The notes beneath the pieces were generated by a model. That model saw only the letters and a list, made by a program, of their open reading frames with translations. It was not told the DNA's origin and did not search any database. This document shows positions 1 through 8,023 of a stretch of 14,542 nt of DNA, one piece after another (within the stretch, counting starts at the first letter, position 1; each line of letters opens with the position of its first letter). The stretch covers positions 1-14,542 of the forward strand of contig NZ_DATMFZ010000343.1 of assembly GCF_035556675.1 (NCBI RefSeq), written 5' to 3'. This DNA comes from Geminicoccus sp035556675. GTDB taxonomy: Bacteria > Pseudomonadota > Alphaproteobacteria > Geminicoccales > Geminicoccaceae. The translations under genes were made by a program, and so were the position numbers.

Positions 1-136
1 GGGCGGTGATCCCGTCCCCGCCGGCCTCCTTGACCATGGCAGCGGCCCGCACCGGGCAGGGATGCTCCCCGCCGCGGGCATTCCTGACCGTCGCCACGTG
101 GTCCACATTGATACCCAGCCGCAACCGCCGCGCCAT
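1..136 (-). CDS. pdxJ: Pyridoxine 5'-phosphate synthase PdxJ, N-terminal part (runs off left edge)
   Basis: The minus strand from an ATG at 136 encodes 45 residues before the window ends. They begin MARRLRLGINVDHVATVRNA, continue with RGG and end in an AGGDGITA-type segment. This is the hallmark start of PdxJ, the cytoplasmic TIM-barrel enzyme that condenses 1-deoxy-xylulose 5-phosphate with 3-amino-1-phosphohydroxyacetone in DXP-dependent vitamin B6 synthesis. The N-x-D-H motif (Asn10, Asp12, His13) and the following V-R-N-A-R-G stretch match the family's substrate-binding N-terminal strand. The HLREDRRH region expected next would lie just outside the window. A GGAG ribosome binding site (plus-strand 143-146) sits 6 bases before the ATG; a GTG at 151 is an in-frame alternative but is less well placed. 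The gene lies 99 bases downstream of the sensor kinase on the same strand. In many proteobacteria acpS follows pdxJ, so it may lie to the left (inference). Confidence 0.95.
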   Translation of the reverse strand, partial: MARRLRLGINVDHVATVRNARGGEHPCPVRAAAMVKEAGGDGITA

Positions 137-235
137 GATCCACTCCGTCACCTTGCCAGCAATGCTTTAGTCCCTGGCACGGCCAGCGGCTAGCGCGCGA
201 GACCCGGTCGGGCCTGGAGCCCGCCATGACCGCCG

Positions 236-2518
236 CTAGACCAGCCGCGCCGGCGCCTCCACCAGGCGCTTGCCCTGCCCAGCACCCAGGGCCAGCGCGA
301 TGGCGCGGACGAGTGCTGGCTGGTCGAAGGGCTTGCCGAGCCGCGGGAAGTCGGCGTCGGGCTCGGCGGGCGGCGCATAGCCGCTGACGATCAGCACCGC
401 CACCGCCGGCTGCTCGGCGCGGAGGATCCGGGCCAGCTCGAGGCCGGTCATGCCCGGCATCGCCTGGTCGGTGATCAGGAGGTCGACCTTCTGGCCGGAG
501 CGGAGGAGCTCAAGCGCCTCGATCGCGGACGGCCGCTCCAGCACGGCATGGCCCAGATCCTCCAGCATGGCGACCGTGTTCATCAGCACGAGCGGGTCGT
601 CATCGACGGCCAGCACGGTCAGCCTGCCGACCTGCGCCATCGCCGCGGCCGGGGCCGGCCGCCGGGCAGGTTCGGGCACGGCGCTGGCCGGCAGCCAGAG
701 TTCCGCCACGGTCCCCTCGCCTACCGTGCTGCGCAGGAACAGCCGGCCACCCGACTGGGCCGCTAGGCCCTGCACCATGGGCAGGCCCAGCCCGGTGCCC
801 TTGCCGAGCCCCTTGGTGGTGAAGAACGGCTCCAGCGCACGGTCGAGCGTCGGCGCGTCCATGCCCTGGCCCGTGTCGGACAGGACCAGGCAGAGATAGC
901 TGCCGGGCAGGAGCCCATCCGCCGCCGTGTCCGTCACCTGTCGTCCGGTCGCCGTGATGGTCAGCCTGCCGCCGGCGGGCATGGCGTCGCGCGCGTTGAG
1001 TGCCAGGTTGAGCAGCGCCAGCTCGAGCTGGTTCGCGTCGACATGGGCACGTGGCAGGCCAAGGGGAAAACGGGTCACGACTGTGATCATCGGGCCCAGC
1101 GAGCGCTCCAGCAGGTCGGCCATGCCATCCACCAGGGCCGGCACGTCGACCGGCTCGGGCTTCAGGTCCTGCCGCCGCGCGAACGCCAGGAGGCGCTGGG
1201 TAAGCGCAGCACCGCGCCTGGCCCCCTCGAATGCGCCGTCCAACAGCCGCCCGGCCTTGGGATCGTCCGGCAGGCGCTTGCGCAGCAGGTCGAGATTGCC
1301 GATCACCACCGCGAGGATGTTGTTGAAATCATGGGCGATCCCACCGGTGAGCTGGCCGATCGCCTCGATCTTCTGCGCCTGGCGCAACGCCTCTTCGGCG
1401 CGACGGTGCTCGGTGACGTCGGTGAGGCCGCCCAGCACCCGCAGGAACCCGCCCTCCCCGTCCCGCTCCAGCCGCGCGGAGGACACGACGTCCAGGACCT
1501 TGCCGGATCTGGTGACGATCCGGTGCTCGACGTCGCGCACTTCCCCCTGCCGGAGCAGAGCCGGCCAGTCCTCGCGGATCGCCCGGCGCGCCGACGATGG
1601 CGTCATGAACGCGACCAGCGGCCGACCGACGCACTCGGCCCGGTCATAGCCGATCAGGTCCAGGCAGGCATCGCTGACCTGCTCGACGCGGCCCGAGCGG
1701 TCCAGCGAGTAGAGCGGCAGCGGCGTGCGCCGGTAGAGCTGGCGGAAGCGCTCCTCGCTTTGGCGCAGGGCCGCAGCCTCGCGCTCGGCCAGATGCGCGA
1801 AGCGGCGATCGAACATGGCCGCGATCAGCGCCAGGAACAGGATCAGGAAGGCGGCCGCCGCCACGGCCACGGCCAGCGTGGGATGGTCGAAGCCCCCCCT
1901 CGCCGGCGGGACCGGCTCACCGTGATGCATGACGAAGGTGGCGCCGGCCATGGCGGCATAGTGCATTCCGGAAATCGCCACGCCCATCACCAGGGCGGCG
2001 GCCAGCCGCCTGGGGAAATTGCTGGTCCTGGTGGTGAGCCACAATGCCGTGGAGGCGGCACCGATGGCGATCAGCACCGATGCCGCCACCCAGTAGGGGT
2101 CGTAGCGGAGCTCGGCGTTCATCTTCATCGCCGCCATGCCGACATAGTGCATCGCGACGATGCCCAGCCCCATGAGCAGGCCGGCGGCCGGCAGCAGCAT
2201 GGCCCTGCGGCCAAACAGGCCCATGAGCCCGAAGCTCATGCCGGTCGCGACGATCGGGACGAGCAGCGAGACCAGAGTCAGCCCGACATCGTAGTCGGCC
2301 TGCATCCTGGGCATGCGGTAGGCCAGCATCGCCACGAAATGCATGGCCCAGATGCCGCCGCCCATGGCCAGCGCCGCGGTCGCCAGCCAGGCGAGCCTGC
2401 CCCATCCGGCGGATGCCCGGATCCGGCTGGCAAGGTCGAGCGCGGTATAGGCGGCAGCGGCCGCGATCAGGATCGAGAGCGCTACGAGCGCATGGTTGTG
2501 GCTGCCGACGACGATCAT
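236..2518 (-). CDS. MHYT-sensor hybrid histidine kinase (MHYT-PAS-HisKA-HATPase-REC)
   Basis: A 760-residue inner-membrane hybrid sensor kinase. Residues 1-235 are mostly hydrophobic helices forming an MHYT sensor, with the three signature motifs MHFVAM (59-64), MHYVGM (123-128) and MHYAAM (185-190). In this family they are proposed to bind a metal, possibly copper, and sense a diatomic gas or redox state. A PAS/PAC domain follows (about 253-370), then HisKA with phospho-acceptor His396 in GGIAHDFNN. The HATPase has an N box (504-511), G1 DTGQGMD (548-554) and G2 GKGTGLGLP (572-580). The C-terminal receiver (about 634-745) has acidic residues 639-641, phospho-acceptor Asp684 and Lys729. The start at 2518 (MIVVGSHN) matches the usual MHYT N-terminus. 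An ATG at 2653 would add 45 non-membrane residues and overlap comM, so I rejected it. The ribosome site (AGAAG) is weak. No Hpt protein or output regulator is seen nearby, so its target is unknown. Confidence 0.95.
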   Translation of the reverse strand: MIVVGSHNHALVALSILIAAAAAYTALDLASRIRASAGWGRLAWLATAALAMGGGIWAMHFVAMLAYRMPRMQADYDVGLTLVSLLVPIVATGMSFGLMGLFGRRAMLLPAAGLLMGLGIVAMHYVGMAAMKMNAELRYDPYWVAASVLIAIGAASTALWLTTRTSNFPRRLAAALVMGVAISGMHYAAMAGATFVMHHGEPVPPARGGFDHPTLAVAVAAAAFLILFLALIAAMFDRRFAHLAEREAAALRQSEERFRQLYRRTPLPLYSLDRSGRVEQVSDACLDLIGYDRAECVGRPLVAFMTPSSARRAIREDWPALLRQGEVRDVEHRIVTRSGKVLDVVSSARLERDGEGGFLRVLGGLTDVTEHRRAEEALRQAQKIEAIGQLTGGIAHDFNNILAVVIGNLDLLRKRLPDDPKAGRLLDGAFEGARRGAALTQRLLAFARRQDLKPEPVDVPALVDGMADLLERSLGPMITVVTRFPLGLPRAHVDANQLELALLNLALNARDAMPAGGRLTITATGRQVTDTAADGLLPGSYLCLVLSDTGQGMDAPTLDRALEPFFTTKGLGKGTGLGLPMVQGLAAQSGGRLFLRSTVGEGTVAELWLPASAVPEPARRPAPAAAMAQVGRLTVLAVDDDPLVLMNTVAMLEDLGHAVLERPSAIEALELLRSGQKVDLLITDQAMPGMTGLELARILRAEQPAVAVLIVSGYAPPAEPDADFPRLGKPFDQPALVRAIALALGAGQGKRLVEAPARLV

Positions 2519-2633
2519 GCCCGGTTCTTCTGCCACGCTGGCCTCGGCATCCTCGGCATGGTGCGCGAGCGGCCCAGGCTCGTCACTGCTGCCAGATGGA
2601 CCGGCCGGGATCAATAGACAGGCCCGCCGCCCC

Positions 2634-4172
2634 TCAGCCGCGCCTGGGCGCATGGCGGCGGAACGCCAATGCCTCGGCGATCTGCGGCTTGCGCACCACC
2701 TCGCTGCCGTCCAGGTCGGCGACCGTGCGCGCCACGCGCACGACCCGGTGCCAGCTCCGCGCGGTCAGGTGCAGATGCTTGGCAGCCCGCTCCAGGAGCT
2801 GGCGGGCCGGCGGGTCCAAAGGTGCGATCTCGTCCAGGAGTTCGCCCTCGGCCTCGGCATTGGTGCGCAGTTCCGGACGGCCGGCCCTGGCGAACCGCTC
2901 GGACTGGATCTCTCGCGCCGCCGCGACCCTCGCTGCCACCCTCGCACTGTCCTCGGCGGGGGCCGGCAGGAGCAGATCGGCCGGCGACACCGCCGGCACC
3001 TCCACCACCAGGTCGATCCGGTCGAACAGCGGCCCGGAGATCCGGCCGAGATAGTCGTCCGCGCAGCGGGGCGCCTTGGCGCATTGCAGCTCGCGCGTGC
3101 CGAGATGGCCGCAGCGGCAGGGGTTCATCGCGGCGACCAGCTGGAAGCGTGCCGGGTAGGTGGCATGGGCGGCTGCGCGCGACACGGTGATCTGGCCGGT
3201 CTCGAGCGGCTGGCGCAGCGCGTCCAGCACGTTGCGCTGGAACTCCGGCAATTCGTCCAGGAACAGCACGCCCTTGTGGGCCAGGCTGATCTCGCCCGGC
3301 CGGGCATTGCTGCCGCCGCCCACCAGGGCCGCCATCGAGCTGCCATGGTGCGGGCTGCGGAACGGCCGGCGCCGGGTCAGCCGGCCGCCTTCCAGCCTGC
3401 CGGCAATGGACGCGATCATGCTGACCTCCAGCACCTCGGCCGGATCGAGCGGCGGCAGGAGGCCCGGCAGCCGGGCCGCCAGCATCGACTTGCCGGAGCC
3501 CGGCGGACCGCTCATCAGGAGGTGGTGGTGCCCGGCCGCGGCGATCTCGATGGCGCGCTTGGCGGTCTCCTGGCCCTTCACGTCCTTCAGGTCGGGATAG
3601 GAGCCGCCTTCGCTGGCGAGCGCCGGCTCGGGCGGCGGCAGGCGGTGCAGGCCGCGCAGGTGGTTGATCAGCGAGGCGAGCGAGGGGGCGGCCACCACCT
3701 CGATCTCGCCGGCGAGCCAAGCCGCCTCGCCGCCGCAATCGCCCGGGCAGATCAGGGCGAGGCGCCGCTCGCTGGCTGCCAGAGCCGCCGGCAGCACGCC
3801 CTGGACCGGGCGGATTGCGCCGTCCAGGGCCAGCTCGCCCAGCACCAGATGTTGTTCCAGCACCGCCGGCGGCAGCAGGCCCAGCACCACCAGCAGGCCC
3901 AGCGCGATCGGCAGGTCGAAATGGCTGCCTTCCTTGGCGAGGTCGGCCGGCGCCAGGTTGATCACGATCCGCTTGGGCGGCAGCGAGATGCCGAGCGTGC
4001 CGAGGGCGCCGCGCACCCGCTCGCGGCTCTCCGCCAGCGCCTTGTCGGGCAGGCCCACCAGGGTGAAGGCCGGAAGGCCGCTGGCCAGCTGCACCTCCAC
4101 GTCGACGTCGCGCACTTCGAGCCCCGCGAACGCCACGGTCCGCACCCGTGCCATGGTGGTGGTCGGCGCCAT
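2634..4172 (-). CDS. comM: ComM/YifB-family Mg-chelatase-like AAA+ ATPase
   Basis: A 512-residue cytoplasmic protein of normal length for the YifB/ComM family. ComM has been shown in naturally competent bacteria to be a hexameric helicase that promotes branch migration during integration of transforming DNA; the family is widespread in species not known to be competent. Residues 7-130 form the N-terminal ribosomal-S5/Lon-like ChlI domain, including the SGLPAFTLVGLPDKA stretch (31-45). The AAA+ core has Walker A GPPGSGKS (222-229), Walker B GVLFLDE (301-307), and DRID with a probable arginine finger (384-387). Four cysteines (352, 354, 364, 370) form the zinc-like cluster usual in this family. 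The C-terminal Mg_chelatase_C helical domain spans about 405-508. The start at 4172 is chosen because GGAGGGAG (plus-strand 4178-4185) lies 5 bases upstream. An ATG at 4214 lacks such a site, and one at 4154 is possible. It is divergent from the phosphatase/ADP-ribosylhydrolase gene. Confidence 0.95.
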   Translation of the reverse strand: MAPTTTMARVRTVAFAGLEVRDVDVEVQLASGLPAFTLVGLPDKALAESRERVRGALGTLGISLPPKRIVINLAPADLAKEGSHFDLPIALGLLVVLGLLPPAVLEQHLVLGELALDGAIRPVQGVLPAALAASERRLALICPGDCGGEAAWLAGEIEVVAAPSLASLINHLRGLHRLPPPEPALASEGGSYPDLKDVKGQETAKRAIEIAAAGHHHLLMSGPPGSGKSMLAARLPGLLPPLDPAEVLEVSMIASIAGRLEGGRLTRRRPFRSPHHGSSMAALVGGGSNARPGEISLAHKGVLFLDELPEFQRNVLDALRQPLETGQITVSRAAAHATYPARFQLVAAMNPCRCGHLGTRELQCAKAPRCADDYLGRISGPLFDRIDLVVEVPAVSPADLLLPAPAEDSARVAARVAAAREIQSERFARAGRPELRTNAEAEGELLDEIAPLDPPARQLLERAAKHLHLTARSWHRVVRVARTVADLDGSEVVRKPQIAEALAFRRHAPRRG

Positions 4173-4177
4173 CACAT

Positions 4178-4185
4178 CTCCCTCC
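4178..4185 (-). promoter_or_regulatory. Ribosome binding site of comM (decides its start)
   Basis: The minus strand reads GGAGGGAG followed by ATGTG and then the ATG at 4172. This near-ideal anti-16S pairing at a 5-base spacing favours 4172 over the in-frame ATG codons at 4214 and 4154. Confidence 0.8.
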
Positions 4186-4230
4186 GACAGGTCGGCAGGA
4201 ATGGCACGATCCATCGCATCATTTCTACCA

Positions 4231-4258
4231 TTGATTGATTGTTATAGCTTAAAATACT
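4231..4258 (+). promoter_or_regulatory. Possible promoter in AT-rich divergent region
   Basis: Between the divergent comM and phosphatase/ADP-ribosylhydrolase genes (4173-4341), bases from about 4220 to 4265 are clearly richer in A and T than anything else in this GC-rich window. On the plus strand TTGATT (4231-4236) and AATACT (4253-4258) with a 16-base spacer resemble sigma-70 -35 and -10 boxes. On the minus strand TATAAC (4246-4241) could be a -10 box for comM, but no good -35 is seen. The TTGATTGATTG repeat could also be a protein-binding site. The assignment is by pattern only. Confidence 0.3.
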
Positions 4259-4341
4259 GATTACGGTTGCTCGCCGGGTGGCTGATATCCGCATGAGAAT
4301 GGTCCGCTGCCGCCCATGGATCAGGAAGAACAGGAGCGATG

Positions 4342-5844
4342 ATGGCAGGCGAGCAGAACCGGATGGCTGGTGCCTCCGCCCTAGGCCGTACCAGTCTCAC
4401 CCACCCGCTGCAGATCGCGGAAGTGCGGGCGAAGGACGGGTACGGCCGCATCGGGATCACCTTCTGCCCCGGCAAGAAGCAGGCCAATGCCTTCACCGGC
4501 TCCTGGAACCGCGACCTGTGCGTCGATCTCGATGCGGTACGGCAATGGGGGCCGGCGCTGGTGGTGACGCTGATCGAGCAGCACGAGTTGGACAGCCTGC
4601 AGGTCCCCACCCTGGAGGAGGAAGTGCAGCGCCGGCACATGGACTGGCTGCACCTGCCGATCCCCGACTATGGCGTGCCGCCCGAAGCGTTCGAGACCAA
4701 GTGGAACGAGGTGGGTGAAGGCATCCGTGCCCGGCTCCGCGACGGGTTCGATGTCCTGGTCCATTGCAAGGGCGGGCTCGGCCGGGCCGGGACGATCACG
4801 GCGCGCCTGCTGGTCGAATGCGGCATGCCGCCGGACCAGGCGATCCGGCTCGTCCGCAAGGTGCGCCCCGGTGCGATCGAGACCGGCGGCCAGGAGAACC
4901 ATGTCCGGCGGCAGGTGGAGCTTCCCGAGCGGCAGCCGGCCACGGATCAGGAAGCAACCCGCGATCGCGCCCATGGCACGCTGCTGGGCCTGGCGGTGGG
5001 GGATGCGGTCGGCACCACGCTGGAGTTCAAGTCGCGGGACAGCTACCTGCCCATTACCGACATGGTCGGGGGCGGGCCGTTCCGCCGCAAGCCGGGCGGC
5101 TGGACCGACGATACCGCGATGGCGCTGGCCCTGGCGGAAAGCCTCATCGCCCATCCAGGGCTGGACGAGCGCGACCTGATGGCCCGCTTCACCGACTGGT
5201 ACCGGAACGGCGCCTATTCCTGCGTGGGCGTGTGCGACGACATCGGCATCACCACCCGGCAGGCACTGGCAAAGTGGGAGCGGACCGGCGACCCGCTGGC
5301 CGGCTCGACCGATCCGCAGCAGGCCGGGAATGGTTCGCTGATGCGGCTGGCGCCGGTGGCACTGCGCTGGTGGCATGACCGGGAGAAGCTGCGCGACGTG
5401 GCCGCCCGCCAGAGCCGCACCACCCACGGCGCTCCCGAGGCGGTCGATGCCTGCATCGTCTATGCCGAGATGCTGGCCGATGCGATCGCCGGCAGGCCGC
5501 GGTCGGCGGTGCTGCACCGGCCGGTGGCTGCGCTTGCCGGGAAGATCCCGGCGATCATCGCGGGCTCCTGGCGCGGCAAGCGCCGCGACGACATCCAGGC
5601 CACCGGCTATGTGGCCCATGCCCTGGAAGCGTCGCTCTGGTGCATCGGCCGGACCGGCGACTTCCGCTCGGCCGTGCTGACCGCCGCCAATCTCGGCCAG
5701 GATGCCGACACCACGGCGGCGATAACCGGCCAGCTCGCCGGGGCCCTGTATGGTGCGTCCGGCATTCCCCCGGCGTGGCGGGAGCGGGTCGCCTGGGCGG
5801 AACGGATCCAGGACCTGGCGGGCCGGCTGATCACCTTCCCCTGA
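4342..5844 (+). CDS. Fusion protein: dual-specificity-type phosphatase + ADP-ribosylglycohydrolase
   Basis: A 500-residue protein joining two hydrolases. Residues about 20-190 resemble CDKN3-like dual-specificity/tyrosine phosphatases. The P-loop is HCKGGLGRAG (141-150) with catalytic Cys142 and Arg148, and Asp109 in PIPDYGVP is the likely general acid. Residues about 208-495 are an ADP-ribosylglycohydrolase (DraG/ARH family) with the binuclear-metal motifs GDAVG (220-224), GGWTDDTAMAL (253-262, Asp256/Asp257), NGSLMR (330-335) and NLGQDADTTAA (450-460, Asp454/Asp456). The hydrolase domain removes ADP-ribose from protein or small-molecule conjugates in known relatives. No nitrogenase gene is nearby, so a dinitrogenase-reductase role is unlikely. 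ATG codons at 4339 and 4342 are both possible; AGGAG (4332-4336) is 5 bases from the second, so that one is used. There is no signal peptide or membrane segment. All key residues of both domains appear intact. The substrates are unknown. Confidence 0.93.
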   Translation: MAGEQNRMAGASALGRTSLTHPLQIAEVRAKDGYGRIGITFCPGKKQANAFTGSWNRDLCVDLDAVRQWGPALVVTLIEQHELDSLQVPTLEEEVQRRHMDWLHLPIPDYGVPPEAFETKWNEVGEGIRARLRDGFDVLVHCKGGLGRAGTITARLLVECGMPPDQAIRLVRKVRPGAIETGGQENHVRRQVELPERQPATDQEATRDRAHGTLLGLAVGDAVGTTLEFKSRDSYLPITDMVGGGPFRRKPGGWTDDTAMALALAESLIAHPGLDERDLMARFTDWYRNGAYSCVGVCDDIGITTRQALAKWERTGDPLAGSTDPQQAGNGSLMRLAPVALRWWHDREKLRDVAARQSRTTHGAPEAVDACIVYAEMLADAIAGRPRSAVLHRPVAALAGKIPAIIAGSWRGKRRDDIQATGYVAHALEASLWCIGRTGDFRSAVLTAANLGQDADTTAAITGQLAGALYGASGIPPAWRERVAWAERIQDLAGRLITFP

Positions 5845-5953
5845 AGTCCCGGGTCGGAGCCCCCCCCGCCAAGCTCCCCTTGTCGCCGAGGTTGCGCACC
5901 TAAGGCGCATCCCCGATCCTGCCGCCGGGATTGCCTGGGGAAGACGAACAAGG

Positions 5954-8023
5954 GTGGATGCGACCGCCGCCGATTATCTGGCGGGCCTCAATCCGGAGCA
6001 GCGGCAGGCGGTCCTGCACGGTACGGGCGGTCAGGATTCCGCCCCTGCCCTCCTGGTGATCGCAGGCGCCGGTTCCGGCAAGACCGATACGCTGGCGCAT
6101 CGCGTGGCCCATCTGATGGTCCAGCGCGTCCCGCCCGAGCGCATCCTCCTCCTGACCTTCTCCCGGCGGGCCGCGGCCGAGATGGTCCGGCGCGCGGAGC
6201 GGATCTGCGCCAAAGTGCTGGGCATGAGCGGGCCGTCCCATGCACTGCGTCTCGGCTGGGCCGGCACCTTTCACGGCATCGGCGCCCGCCTCCTGCGTGC
6301 CTACGCCTCCTCCCTGGGCCTGGACCCGTCCTTCACCATCCTGGACCGGGAGGATGCGGCCGACCTGATGAACCTGGTGCGTCATGAGCAGGGCCTGTCC
6401 CAGGCGGCGCGCCGCTTCCCGGCCAAGGCCACCTGCCTTGCCATCTATTCCCGCTGCGTGAATGCCGAGGCACCGCTGGACGCGGTGCTGGCCGAGCACT
6501 TCCCCTGGTGCAGCGGCTGGGAGCGCGAGCTGCGCACCCTGTTCGGCAGCTATGTCATGGCCAAGCAGCGCCAGGGCACGCTCGATTACGACGACCTGCT
6601 GCTCTACTGGGCCGCGGCCATGGCCGAGCCCGGCCTCGCGGAAGCCATCGGCAGCCGCTTCGATCAGGTGCTGGTCGACGAGTACCAGGACACCAACCGC
6701 CTGCAGGCCACCATCCTCCATGCGCTGAAGCCCGGCGGCCGGGGCCTGACCGTGGTGGGCGACGACGCCCAGGCGATCTACGGCTTCCGTGCTGCCACCG
6801 TGCGCAACATCCTGGAGTTTCCGGCCCGCTGCACGCCGGCTGCCACCGTGGTCACGCTGGCGCAGAACTATCGCTCCAGCCAGCCGATCCTGGCCGCGGC
6901 CAACGGCGTGATCGACCTCGCCACCGAGCGCTTCACCAAGAATCTGTGGACGCAGCGTCGCGGCGGCACGCAGCCGCGGCTGGTCACGGTGCCGGACGAG
7001 GCGGACCAGGCCGGCTATATCGCGGCCGAGATCCTGGCGAACCGGGAGCGCGGCATCCGGCTTCGCCAGCAGGCCGTCCTGTTCCGGACCGCACACCATA
7101 GCGGAGCGCTGGAGGTCGAGCTCACCCGCCGCGACATCCCGTTCGTGAAGTTCGGCGGGCTGAAGTTCCTGGACAGTGCGCACGTCAAGGACCTGCTGGC
7201 GCTCCTGCGCTTCGTCGAGAACCCCAAGGACCGGATGGCCGGCCTGCGCGTGCTCCTGCTGCTGCCGGGCATCGGTCCCGCCGCCGCGGAGCGCGTGCTG
7301 GCACGGCTCGCCGCACCGGATGGATCGGGGGTCGGGCTGGCGGACGAGCCGGTGCCCGCCAGGGTCGGTGCCGCCTGGGCGGAGTTCGTCACCACCGTGC
7401 AGGTGCTGCGCCACGCGGCCTGGCCGGCGGCACTGGACCAAGCCCGCCAATGGTACGCGCCGCATCTGGAGCGCATCCACGAGGATGCTGCGGCCCGGGC
7501 GGCCGACCTCGCACAGCTCGCCCAGATCGCCGCCGGCTACCCGTCGCGCGAGCGGTTCCTCACCGAGCTGACCCTTCATCCGCCCGATGCGGTCAGCGAC
7601 CAGGCCGGCGTGCCCATGCTGGACGAGGACTATCTGGTTCTGTCCACGATCCATTCCGCCAAGGGCCAGGAGTGGCAGGCCGTGTTCGTGCTGAACGTGG
7701 TGGACGGCTGCATCCCCTCGGATCTCGGCACGGGCAGCCCCGACGAGATCGAGGAGGAGCGGCGGCTGCTCTATGTCGCGATGACGCGGGCGCGCGACGA
7801 ACTGCATCTCGTGGTGCCGCAGCGCTTCTTCACCCACGGCCAGAACGCCCGCGGCGACCGTCATGTCCATGCCGGACGCAGCCGCTTCCTGCCGGACGAA
7901 CTCCTGCCGCTGTTCGAGCAGGCCGTCTGGCCGGAGGTGGCGGCGGAACCGGCGGCAGCCGGACAGCCGGCCGCGCGGATCGATCTGGCGGCCCGGATGC
8001 GCGGCATGTGGGCCACCAGCTGA
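5954..8023 (+). CDS. UvrD/Rep-family ATP-dependent 3'-5' DNA helicase
   Basis: A 689-residue superfamily 1A helicase with every motif in order. They are: Q motif LNPEQRQAV (12-20), Walker A AGAGSGKT (37-44), Ia LLTFSRRAAAEM (66-77), Ib-like TFHGIGARLL (105-114), II VLVDEYQDT (239-247), III VVGDDAQAIYGFR (267-279), IV LAQNYRSSQPI (302-312), V LSTIHSAKGQEW (563-574) and VI EERRLLYVAMTRAR (601-614). Its length is close to Rep and slightly under UvrD. It lacks the long nuclease-bearing tails of AddA/RecB. Such enzymes unwind DNA in repair or at stalled forks. I do not call it uvrD itself because the motif context (for instance GDDAQAIYGFR) is that of the many accessory COG0210 paralogues. Translation seems to start at GTG 5954, with GGGGAAG (5937-5943) about 10 bases upstream. 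It follows the phosphatase fusion gene after 109 bases and may be co-transcribed with it. Confidence 0.94.
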   Translation: MDATAADYLAGLNPEQRQAVLHGTGGQDSAPALLVIAGAGSGKTDTLAHRVAHLMVQRVPPERILLLTFSRRAAAEMVRRAERICAKVLGMSGPSHALRLGWAGTFHGIGARLLRAYASSLGLDPSFTILDREDAADLMNLVRHEQGLSQAARRFPAKATCLAIYSRCVNAEAPLDAVLAEHFPWCSGWERELRTLFGSYVMAKQRQGTLDYDDLLLYWAAAMAEPGLAEAIGSRFDQVLVDEYQDTNRLQATILHALKPGGRGLTVVGDDAQAIYGFRAATVRNILEFPARCTPAATVVTLAQNYRSSQPILAAANGVIDLATERFTKNLWTQRRGGTQPRLVTVPDEADQAGYIAAEILANRERGIRLRQQAVLFRTAHHSGALEVELTRRDIPFVKFGGLKFLDSAHVKDLLALLRFVENPKDRMAGLRVLLLLPGIGPAAAERVLARLAAPDGSGVGLADEPVPARVGAAWAEFVTTVQVLRHAAWPAALDQARQWYAPHLERIHEDAAARAADLAQLAQIAAGYPSRERFLTELTLHPPDAVSDQAGVPMLDEDYLVLSTIHSAKGQEWQAVFVLNVVDGCIPSDLGTGSPDEIEEERRLLYVAMTRARDELHLVVPQRFFTHGQNARGDRHVHAGRSRFLPDELLPLFEQAVWPEVAAEPAAAGQPAARIDLAARMRGMWATS

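Noticed and set aside
1043..2617. A 524-codon plus-strand frame opposite the histidine kinase gene
   Set aside because: It is rich in Gln, His and Arg, typical of an antisense reading of an Ala/Leu-rich protein. The kinase on the other strand has every expected motif.
2519..2653. A longer kinase start at 2653
   Set aside because: It would add 45 polar residues before the first MHYT helix and overlap the end of comM. The MIVVGSHN start matches the family N-terminus.
2496..4238. A 580-codon plus-strand frame opposite comM
   Set aside because: It is a shadow of comM, with no domain recognised and no convincing ribosome site.
4342..5844. Assignment as a nitrogenase-reactivating DraG
   Set aside because: The protein has an extra phosphatase domain, and no nif or draT gene is in the window, so the specific name is not supported.
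5856..5877. GGAGC...GCTCC inverted repeat after the phosphatase fusion gene
   Set aside because: A 5-bp stem with a 12-base C-rich loop and no T run is too weak to call a terminator.
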